From Leptolyngbyaceae cyanobacterium (GTDB lineage Bacteria; Cyanobacteriota; Cyanobacteriia; Cyanobacteriales; Aerosakkonemataceae), in contig DATNQN010000050.1 in assembly GCA_036703985.1 (NCBI GenBank), positions 1-39,260 of the forward strand: a stretch of 39,260 nt of DNA, written 5' to 3'. This document shows positions 33,285 to 39,260 of this stretch, piece by piece. The stretch's first letter is position 1. Each line of letters begins with the position of its first letter. The notes beneath the pieces were generated by a model. The model worked only from the letters and a program-made list of their open reading frames with translations, was not told the origin of the DNA and made no database searches. The translations under genes and the position numbers were made by a program.

Positions 33285-33350
33285 ATCGCTCGGTAAACAG
33301 TTATTAGCGATTAAGAGTCCGCCCTAACGATGAGCGGATAACCGAGCGAT
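33285..33350. repeat. Long-range stem in the 3' region of the universal stress gene
   Basis: ATCGCTCGGT (33285-33294) pairs perfectly with ACCGAGCGAT (33341-33350), enclosing 46 bases. It lies between the stress protein stop and its terminator, so it would be in the 3' untranslated RNA. Confidence 0.55.
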
Positions 33351-33371
33351 TAAATCCTGTCCGCGAGGCAA

Positions 33372-34052
33372 TTATTCACCTATAGAACCGGGAATACCCA
33401 ACACCGGACAAGGAAAATCAGCGCCTAAATTTTGGACAATTGGATGCCGTTCTGATCGACAACCAACTATTAGCAAATCTGCTGTTTCCAATTCCACTAC
33501 TTTTCGCAGTTCGACCGCTACTTTGCCGATTCGCAAATGAGCGATGAAAGAATCGCGCCATTCTTCTACCAAACAACGTGCTTGCCATAACACGTTTTCT
33601 GCTTCCAAGAGAGAATTATTGGTCGAACAAGGAGAATTGATGCTGCTAGTTTCTATTGTTGCTACTTGGCTGATAGTCGGTTTTGTTAAAACCGGGATAG
33701 CAGACTTTGATGTAGATGAAGCGATAAGTTCTGTTCGATTCTTCTCGATTGTATAGGAAACAAAATCATCGCCGCGATCGCAAATTTGGTTTTCATCTAT
33801 GATGTAAACTAGTTTAACTATCACTTGCTTGCTAGTAGCTAAACGAGTTTGATGGGCGATTAGAAGACTAAGATCTAAAGCGGCGTGACTGTTGGGCGAT
33901 CCCTTATAACCAACTATTAAAGTAAGCGGTTTGACAGATTCAGCTTCCTCAGCGCTCCAGTTTTTATTTCCTGGCAGTAATAACATCTCCTCACTTAATT
34001 CATCTCGACCGATCGTAGTTTGTAGCCGAGCTAAAATAGGTTTGATATTCAT
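33372..34052 (-). CDS. Universal stress protein (UspA family)
   Basis: A 226-residue cytosolic protein. Usp elements: LTLIVGYKGSPNSHAALDLSLLIA at the start of the fold, with VKLVYIID following, and the C-terminal TADLLIVGCRSERHPIVQNL...CPVLGIPG. The ATP-loop G2xG9xGS is only partly kept, so nucleotide binding is uncertain. About 40 extra residues precede the domain and an acidic/Ser-rich insert lies in the middle. GAGAGG ten bases upstream of the ATG is a good ribosome-binding site. It begins 33 bases after the ABC ATPase stop and is probably the last gene of the riboswitch-controlled operon. Confidence 0.8.
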   Translation of the reverse strand: MNIKPILARLQTTIGRDELSEEMLLLPGNKNWSAEEAESVKPLTLIVGYKGSPNSHAALDLSLLIAHQTRLATSKQVIVKLVYIIDENQICDRGDDFVSYTIEKNRTELIASSTSKSAIPVLTKPTISQVATIETSSINSPCSTNNSLLEAENVLWQARCLVEEWRDSFIAHLRIGKVAVELRKVVELETADLLIVGCRSERHPIVQNLGADFPCPVLGIPGSIGE

Positions 34053-34085
34053 TCTGCTTTACCTCTCGTAAATGAACTGCTGAAT

Positions 34086-34925
34086 CTACTCATCTTGAGT
34101 AAAATATCGATCGAGGAAATTCAAAGCGTGATTGCGTAATTCATAATATTCTCTCGTTTCTCTCATCGCGGCCCGATCGCGGGGATGTTCAAACGGCACC
34201 TTCAAAATCTCTCCTATTTTAGCAGCAGGGCCGTTTGTCATCAGCACGATTTTATCCGACATATAAATCGCTTCATCTACATCATGGGTAATCATCATTA
34301 CTGCTTGTTTGTGACTTTCCCAAATATCGAGAACCTGTCGCTGCAACTTACTTTTGGTCAGCGCATCCAATGCACCAAAAGGTTCATCCATGAGTAACAT
34401 TTTCGGACGAATTGCCAATGCTCTAGCGATGCCAACCCGCTGTTTCATGCCCCCAGAAATTTCATCGGGATATTTATCAGCCGCCGCATTTAAGTTTACC
34501 ATTGCCAGGTGTTCGTTAACAATACTAATTTTTTCTGCACGGGTAGCATTTTTCAGTACTTCATCCACAGCAAGGCGAATATTTTCCCGCACCGTTAACC
34601 AAGGTAACAACCCGTAATGCTGGAAAACCATCATGCGATCGCTGCCCGGTTTGCGAATTTCTCGCCCTTCCAATCGCACCGATCCGGAAGTAGCTTTTTC
34701 CAATCCAGCCACAATTTTTAATACTGTTGATTTACCGCAGCCAGAGTGACCGATTACCGAAATAAATTCATCTTCCCCAATCGTCAGATCGATACCTTTT
34801 AAAACGACAAATTCGCCCCCATCAGCCGTAGGATAAGACTTACATAAATTCTCGATTTCCAGAAAAGCAGGCTGTCTGATGTCTCGCTCGTTGGTATTGT
34901 TTTGGTAAGTAGTTTGGTGACTCAT
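34086..34925 (-). CDS. NrtD/SsuB-type ABC transporter ATP-binding protein
   Basis: A 279-residue ABC ATPase. Walker A GHSGCGKST, Q-loop MMVFQHYGLLPW, signature ISGGMKQRVGIARALA, Walker B MLLMDEPFGALDALT and the H-loop MMITHDVDEAIYMSDKIVLM are all intact. The LPWLTV sequence and DEAIYMSD tail are typical of nitrate/bicarbonate/cyanate/taurine importers. The longest frame starts at a TTG eleven codons earlier; the ATG giving MSHQTTYQNN is preferred. The gene follows the binding-protein gene by 73 bases and precedes the stress protein gene. The substrate is shared with the binding protein and is undetermined. Confidence 0.92.
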   Translation of the reverse strand: MSHQTTYQNNTNERDIRQPAFLEIENLCKSYPTADGGEFVVLKGIDLTIGEDEFISVIGHSGCGKSTVLKIVAGLEKATSGSVRLEGREIRKPGSDRMMVFQHYGLLPWLTVRENIRLAVDEVLKNATRAEKISIVNEHLAMVNLNAAADKYPDEISGGMKQRVGIARALAIRPKMLLMDEPFGALDALTKSKLQRQVLDIWESHKQAVMMITHDVDEAIYMSDKIVLMTNGPAAKIGEILKVPFEHPRDRAAMRETREYYELRNHALNFLDRYFTQDE

Positions 34926-34998
34926 AGTAAGTGTGATGCTCCAAAAAAATGACAACAAATGTTAATGATGTCTAATCCCAGATAAACATCGATATTTT

Positions 34999-36414
34999 TT
35001 AAGACATGAAAAACCGAGTAGGGGCATTTGCTCTAATGGCAAAACTATTTAGATACCCCACCGGATCGCTCGGGTCGAAAGCTTTTTGATCGATAAATGA
35101 TTCGGCTAATTCCACTTTGTAATCCTCCTGCGGGCATTCGATTCCCATCTCGACAGCAATCTCCCGATAAAGTTTAGTTTGCCAAGCTTTTTCAGCTAAT
35201 TCTTTTGCATTTTTGGGAAACTCTTTAATTTGTCCCCACCGGGCAGCTTGGGTCATCAACCAAATACTTTCCGATTGCCATAAAAAGGTGGAATGATCGC
35301 CCGGTATTTTAGAAAGATGAGCAGGTAAATCGAAGAAAATCGTGGTTTCTGGTGATGTTAAAATGCGCTCTTTTTCATCGAAACCGCCATAATTGTATTC
35401 GCCAACAATGGCAGGGCGCGTAAACTTATCGATCGCACCTTTTTTTGGTCTTGCGCCTGTAAAAGAACGATCGGTAATTAGTTCTGCTACTTCTTGCCGA
35501 TTTTCCGGTTTACTACAATATTGGCAAGCTTCGATCATCGCTTTGACTAAAGAGCGATAAGTTTTGGGATAATCTTTAATGAAAGATTCCATTACCCCCA
35601 AAAGTCGATCGGGGTGTCCTTGCCAAATCTCTTTACCTTGGGCAAAAGTAAAACCAACTCCTTCATTACCTTTTATTGCTCTGGTATTCCAAGGTTCTGC
35701 CACCATATAAGCTTGCATTGCCCCAATTCTGACGTTGGTTACCATCTGCGGTGGCGCTACGATAATAATCCGAAATTCTTTCAAAGGATCGACACCCGCA
35801 GCAGCAGATAAGTAGCGCACAAAATATTCATAAATAGACGAACTCAACACCACTGCCCAAACTTTATTTTCTGGGGATTGCTTGGCGAAAAAATTGCGAA
35901 AATCTCGCCCAAATGCTTCTAAATCACCGTTGTAATCTCGCCAGGGACGTAACCCAAAATCCCACATAGCGCGGTTCATCGTCATGGCGTTCCCGTGACG
36001 GTGAATCGTCATCGCCGCGCATAATGGGGCGTGGCGGGCACCTTCTGCACCGATTCTGGCGTTGGTGACTGCACCAGAGACGACGGGTGAGGCGTCGAGG
36101 CGTCCGAAAATTATTCCATCGCGAGAAGTCGCCCAACTAGCTTCCCGATTCAGTTTGACGTTTAAACCGTATTTGCGGAAGAAGCCTTTTTTCCATGCGA
36201 TCGCAAATGGCGCACAATCATTTACGGGCACGTATCCGACAGTTAGATCTGGTTTTTCCAGTTCTTCTGGTTTAACGATCGGTTCAACTGCTAACGCCTC
36301 TTCAGTAAGTCCTTTTGCCGAACGATCGCCAGAAATTGCACAAGAAGACAGTGCCATTCCCGCCGCCGTCGCCCCCATTCCCAAGAGAAATTCTCGACGG
36401 TTCCAATTATTCAT
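34999..36414 (-). CDS. NrtA/CmpA/CynA-family substrate-binding lipoprotein
   Basis: A 471-residue binding protein. The N-terminus combines a twin-arginine motif (NRREFLLGMG) with a lipobox (LSSC, Cys25), so it is exported folded and lipid-anchored. The mature part matches the nitrate/bicarbonate/cyanate class: LTVGYVPVNDCAPFAIAWKKGFF, AAMTIHRHGNAMTMN, MVAEPWNTRA, and a C-terminal half with SFTGARPKK and DHSTFLWQSESIWLMTQ. Length fits NrtA/CmpA rather than the shorter taurine binders. The ligand residues cannot be assigned surely by eye, so nitrate, bicarbonate and cyanate remain possible. It is the second gene of the operon, behind a hairpin that separates it from the permease. Confidence 0.88.
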   Translation of the reverse strand: MNNWNRREFLLGMGATAAGMALSSCAISGDRSAKGLTEEALAVEPIVKPEELEKPDLTVGYVPVNDCAPFAIAWKKGFFRKYGLNVKLNREASWATSRDGIIFGRLDASPVVSGAVTNARIGAEGARHAPLCAAMTIHRHGNAMTMNRAMWDFGLRPWRDYNGDLEAFGRDFRNFFAKQSPENKVWAVVLSSSIYEYFVRYLSAAAGVDPLKEFRIIIVAPPQMVTNVRIGAMQAYMVAEPWNTRAIKGNEGVGFTFAQGKEIWQGHPDRLLGVMESFIKDYPKTYRSLVKAMIEACQYCSKPENRQEVAELITDRSFTGARPKKGAIDKFTRPAIVGEYNYGGFDEKERILTSPETTIFFDLPAHLSKIPGDHSTFLWQSESIWLMTQAARWGQIKEFPKNAKELAEKAWQTKLYREIAVEMGIECPQEDYKVELAESFIDQKAFDPSDPVGYLNSFAIRANAPTRFFMS

Positions 36415-36443
36415 AATGCTGATTAGTAAGAAAAAAATGGTTT

Positions 36444-36493
36444 GTAGTGAGGACTTTAGTCCTCAAATATCTGAGGACTAAAGTCCTCACTAC
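36444..36493. repeat. Perfect 22-bp hairpin between permease and binding-protein genes
   Basis: The arm at 36444-36465 (GTAGTGAGGACTTTAGTCCT then CA) is fully complementary to 36472-36493 with a six-base loop. Each arm is itself a small dyad (GAGGACT, TT, AGTCCTC). The form suggests a miniature dispersed element inserted in the operon; it could also act as a processing or attenuation point. Confidence 0.85.
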
Positions 36494-36507
36494 GAACTAT
36501 TTACAAA

Positions 36508-37359
36508 CTACGATCGATTGGTGCTAGGACGGTGAGTTACGAGAGTCTCTATTCTTCCCATAACGTAATCAAGCAGTAGCCCAATTAAACCAATTACCAG
36601 CACCGCTAAAAACACCGAACTCAAATTTAAACGACTCCATTCATCCCATACGAAAAAGCCGATGCCAATTCCACCAGTCAACATTTCTACGGCAACAATC
36701 ACCAACCAAGCAATTCCCAAACTAATTCGCAATCCCGTAAAAATGTATGGCAAACTAGCAGGTAAAATTATTTTCGTAATCCGTCGCCAGCTATTCATTT
36801 CCAGCACTCTTGCCACATCAATATAATCTTTAGAAACGCTAGAAACACCAAGAGCAGTGTTAATAATTGTCGGCCACAAAGAGGTGATAAATATCACGAA
36901 AATGGCTGAAGGGTCTGCCAAGTTAAAAATCGCTAAGGCGATGGGAAGCCAAGCTAGTGGCGATACTGGTTTGAAAATTTGAATGATGGGATTAAGGGCT
37001 AACATCGCAGGTTTAGACATTCCCACCAAAAATCCTAAAGGAATGGCTACCACCGCACCTAATAAAAATCCCACCAACACTCGTCTGAGACTTGCCAATA
37101 ATAACCACCCAATCCCCAAATTTCCAGGGCCTCGCACGTAAAATGGGTTTAAAATATAATCCAAATTGGCAACTAATGCCTCTGCTGGGGTGGGCATTAG
37201 TTCGCGATTGAAAAGCGCCACTATCCACCACAAAATGATAATTCCCAAAAAACCAAGGGTAGGCAGAATGACGACATCTCGAAAGACGACTGGTTTAGCC
37301 CGTCTCCAAGCTGCTTGTCCGGCAACCGCTATGGCAGACAAATTAAATTGAAATATCAT
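36508..37359 (-). CDS. NrtB/SsuC-type ABC transporter permease
   Basis: A 283-residue inner-membrane permease with six or seven helices. The EAA loop, which contacts the ATPase, is DVARVLEMNSWRRITKIILPASLPYIFTGLR. LAWLPIALAIF and VIVAVEMLTGGIGIGFFVWDEW are typical of the NrtB/CmpB/SsuC branch. The longest frame begins at a TTG ten codons earlier; the ATG giving MIFQFNLSA is preferred. It is the first gene of a permease - binding protein - ATPase - stress protein operon, an order unlike nrtABCD, cmpABCD or cynABDS, where the binding protein leads. A cyclic di-AMP riboswitch lies 140 bases upstream. Confidence 0.9.
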   Translation of the reverse strand: MIFQFNLSAIAVAGQAAWRRAKPVVFRDVVILPTLGFLGIIILWWIVALFNRELMPTPAEALVANLDYILNPFYVRGPGNLGIGWLLLASLRRVLVGFLLGAVVAIPLGFLVGMSKPAMLALNPIIQIFKPVSPLAWLPIALAIFNLADPSAIFVIFITSLWPTIINTALGVSSVSKDYIDVARVLEMNSWRRITKIILPASLPYIFTGLRISLGIAWLVIVAVEMLTGGIGIGFFVWDEWSRLNLSSVFLAVLVIGLIGLLLDYVMGRIETLVTHRPSTNRS

Positions 37360-37424
37360 AGTTTCCGAAGTGTCAGTAAGCAGGTACAAAAATCCTGAGC
37401 AGTACCAGCCAAGGACACTGAATT

Positions 37425-37499
37425 AATTAAAAATTCAAAATTAAAAATTCAAAATGTCTAAATTAGCATTTTTAATTTTTAAATTTTAATTTTTAATTT
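37425..37499 (-). repeat. AT-rich imperfect long hairpin between riboswitch and permease
   Basis: The left arm (37425-37455, built of AAAATTAAAAATTC units) is nearly complementary to 37467-37499 (TTTTAATTTTTAAATTTTAA). It lies between the riboswitch and the gene it would control, so it may take part in the expression platform, or it is a dispersed low-complexity element. Confidence 0.55.
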
Positions 37500-37660
37500 A
37501 TTTCAGTCTCCTCTCAATGCCTACGAAGTTAGCTGACGGGCTAGGACTGAGAGATGTCCTTCTCTACTTATCTCCTCACAAAATAAAGATACGCCCCTAA
37601 AATTGGTTCCTCCGCTCCAGGCTTGGCAGCGCTGGATTAGGCTGACTTACTCAACTTTAA
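37500..37660 (-). promoter_or_regulatory. ydaO-yuaA (cyclic di-AMP) riboswitch
   Basis: Read on the minus strand, three conserved blocks of the ydaO motif occur in order: UAAUCCAGCGCUGCCAAGCC (from 37639), then GGAGGAACCAAUUUUAGGGG continuing CGUAUC (37588-37613), then CCCGUCAGCUAACUUCGUAG continuing GC (37519-37540) and GAGAGGAGACUGA (37503-37515). The CCGUCAGCUAAC.UCGUAGGC segment is the strongest signature of this RNA class, which binds cyclic di-AMP. It lies upstream of the ABC permease gene in the same direction. In known cases ligand binding usually turns expression off. Boundaries are approximate. Confidence 0.85.
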
Positions 37661-38103
37661 TAAATTTTATCATAACCTTTTATATTCGTCAATCTTTCTA
37701 GAGGATAGTAATCTTGTAATTCCAGAAACACTGTTAAAATTTAATGGTTCTAAAGAATTATCGAAGAAAATATTAAAATTTTTTGTATATCGCGAGACAT
37801 AATTAAACTGTAACAGCATTGAATTTGTATCTTTCGGCTGATAGAGTGATGGAAATGAATGGATACGAAGAGGAATTGAAGGGTTTATTCAGATACTATA
37901 AATTAATAACTTAGATATGCTGTAAGCTTATTTACTTCGATAAAGAACGAGCGAAAAATAAAAATTATTTCCATTTATTAAGTTGAAAAACTCTATATTT
38001 GAAGCTGTTGACCGGAAAAAAAGGGTTTCAAGCCTCCCCTTTCAAGGTGAATCATCAAAGAAATTTTCGCTTATTTCAAGCTCCGCCCGATCCTTGCCCA
38101 GCC

Positions 38104-38122
38104 AATCTAAAATCTAAAATCG
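38104..38122. repeat. AATCTAA heptamers, second locus
   Basis: Two and a half copies of AATCTAA followed by AATCG, matching the end of the array at 15694-15725 including the trailing TCGA/TCGAT. Confidence 0.6.
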
Positions 38123-38217
38123 AATGACAGGTAAGAGCGATCGTAGATTCTCGACTAGTCGAAACGATTCAAACACAAACTCTAGTAGAACCAGACAAAC
38201 TTAGTTACGTTTGAATT

Positions 38218-38223
38218 TATAAT
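38218..38223 (+). promoter_or_regulatory. Candidate -10 element of chlD
   Basis: TATAAT 45 bases upstream of the chlD ATG; the -35 position is weak (ACAAAC). Low confidence. Confidence 0.3.
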
Positions 38224-38268
38224 GAGAATGCTGAAAAAACCGAACCAAGTTAAGTAAACCAACTCTCG

Positions 38269-39260
38269 ATGCCAGTGCCTACTATCACCCCTGCCGTCAC
38301 AGCTTTTCCGCTCACAGCTGTGGTAGGACAAGAAGCAATCAAATTAGCTCTGCTGTTGGCAGCGGTTGACCCGGGATTGGGGGGAGTCGCGATCGCAGGT
38401 CGTCGCGGCACCGCCAAATCCGTGATGGCACGCGCTTTGCACGCCCTCCTGCCACCGATCGAAGTCGTCTGCGGGTCTTACTACAACAGCGAACCTAAAG
38501 ATAATACCGACTCCACCGAAATTATACCTGCCCCATTCATCCAAATTCCCTTGGGAGTTACCGAAGACAGATTACTCGGTTCAGTAGATGTAGAACAATC
38601 TGTCAAAAGGGGAGAAACCGTATTTCAACCGGGATTACTAGCAGCAGCACATCGAGGCGTCCTCTACGTAGACGAAATCAACCTACTAGATGACCAAATT
38701 GCCAATCAACTGCTGTCCGTATTATCAGAAGGACGCAACATCATCGAACGGGAAGGAATGAGCGTCGAACACCCCTGCAAACCCCTGTTTATCGCCACCT
38801 ACAACCCGGAAGAAGGGCCTCTGCGAGAACACTTATTAGATAGAATAGCAATTACCCTCTCCGCAGATGGAGTATTGGGATTAGACGATCGAGTACAAGC
38901 AGTCGAACAAGTCCTTGAATTTGCCCAATCGCCCCCAGCATTTCTCGCCCAATATAGCGAAGACTTGGATAACCTGAAAACGCAGATTATCTTGGCGCGA
39001 GAATGGTTAAAAGAAGTTCGCATCACCCAAGATCAAATCAGCTATTTAGTTCAAGAAGCGATTCGGGGCGGCGTGCAAGGACATCGCGCCGAACTATTTG
39101 CCGTCAGAGTTGCCAAAGCAGCTGCCGCATTGGAAGGACGCACTGATGTCAATGCAGAAGATTTGCGTCGGGCGGTAGAATTAGCGATCGTACCCAGAGC
39201 AACCATCGTCCAAACTCCCCCCGAACAACAACCGCCACCCCCACCACCCCCACCGCCACC
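38269..39260 (+). CDS. chlD: Magnesium chelatase subunit D (partial, runs off window)
   Basis: The first 330 codons of a longer gene, open at the right edge. It starts [20 protein letters not shown]. The AAA+ domain has a Walker A-like GRRGTAKS near residue 45, Walker [11 protein letters not shown] with [13 protein letters not shown] after it, and [19 protein letters not shown] as sensor region. A Pro-rich stretch begins at the very end (PPEQQ then ten prolines), which is the linker to the C-terminal integrin-like domain of ChlD and separates it from ChlI. With ChlI and ChlH it inserts magnesium into protoporphyrin IX, the first committed step of chlorophyll synthesis. A TATAAT lies 45 bases upstream. 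Confidence 0.93.
   Translation, partial: MPVPTITPAVTAFPLTAVVGQEAIKLALLLAAVDPGLGGVAIAGRRGTAKSVMARALHALLPPIEVVCGSYYNSEPKDNTDSTEIIPAPFIQIPLGVTEDRLLGSVDVEQSVKRGETVFQPGLLAAAHRGVLYVDEINLLDDQIANQLLSVLSEGRNIIEREGMSVEHPCKPLFIATYNPEEGPLREHLLDRIAITLSADGVLGLDDRVQAVEQVLEFAQSPPAFLAQYSEDLDNLKTQIILAREWLKEVRITQDQISYLVQEAIRGGVQGHRAELFAVRVAKAAAALEGRTDVNAEDLRRAVELAIVPRATIVQTPPEQQPPPPPPPPP

Larger units (their letters stand above)
37360..38268. other. Long gene-free divergent region between the ABC operon and chlD
   Basis: It contains, from left to right, an AT-rich imperfect hairpin (37425-37499), a cyclic di-AMP riboswitch on the minus strand (37500-37660), an AT-rich stretch of about 500 bases with nothing recognisable, an AATCTAA heptamer pair (38104-38122), and a candidate chlD promoter. 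No reading frame is convincing. Confidence 0.5.

Noticed and set aside
37660-38100. Search for small RNA or tRNA in the AT-rich part upstream of chlD
   Set aside because: No cloverleaf, conserved RNA motif or terminator could be recognised.
38269-39260. ChlI instead of ChlD
   Set aside because: The AAA+ domain leads into a polyproline linker, found in ChlD and absent from ChlI.

Overview
The window reads as a cyanobacterial chromosome segment. Evidence: the HIP1 octamer GCGATCGC recurs throughout, a magnesium chelatase subunit D gene (chlorophyll synthesis) runs off the right edge, and several families are typical of cyanobacteria (sucrase/ferredoxin-like protein, desaturase/SDR fusion, PAS kinases, NrtA/CmpA-type transporter, KGG stress protein, PEP-CTERM protein). 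Heptamer arrays and dispersed hairpin repeats are abundant, as in many filamentous strains, but the genus cannot be fixed from sequence alone. No rRNA, tRNA or CRISPR was seen.

Left part (1-11.7 kb): mostly iron and envelope functions. A sucrase/ferredoxin-like Fe-S protein is followed by a FecE-type siderophore/cobalamin ABC ATPase. A desaturase/short-chain dehydrogenase fusion lies on the other strand, with a tnpB-only IS200/IS605 element inserted just in front of it. Then comes an exbB-exbD-acylase gene set on the minus strand, facing away from a repeat-rich tonB and an exported MORN-repeat protein on the plus strand.

Middle (11.7-28 kb): pdhB, secD and secF; a small two-helix membrane protein; a PEP-CTERM protein; a methyltransferase; a Nif3-like protein. 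A signalling stretch follows: two paralogous PAS histidine kinases flanking a PAS-CRP fusion regulator and a KGG stress protein. A secreted 5'-nucleotidase-type metallophosphatase closes this part.

Right part (28-39.3 kb): a 1047-residue membrane protein built of eight related modules, five of them spaced exactly 98 residues apart; an ArsB/SLC13-type permease; a universal stress protein; and an ABC importer of the nitrate/bicarbonate/cyanate class in the order permease - binding protein - ATPase. Upstream of that importer, on the same strand, is a sequence that I recognise as a ydaO-yuaA (cyclic di-AMP) riboswitch. This is the most striking regulatory observation: it suggests second-messenger control of a small-anion importer and a co-transcribed universal stress protein. 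A 0.9 kb regulatory gap then separates this operon from chlD.

Several starts were moved from the longest reading frame to a better ATG or GTG (desaturase/SDR, MORN, secD, the 145-residue protein, ABC ATPase, ABC permease, SLC13 permease). The reasons are given in each entry.
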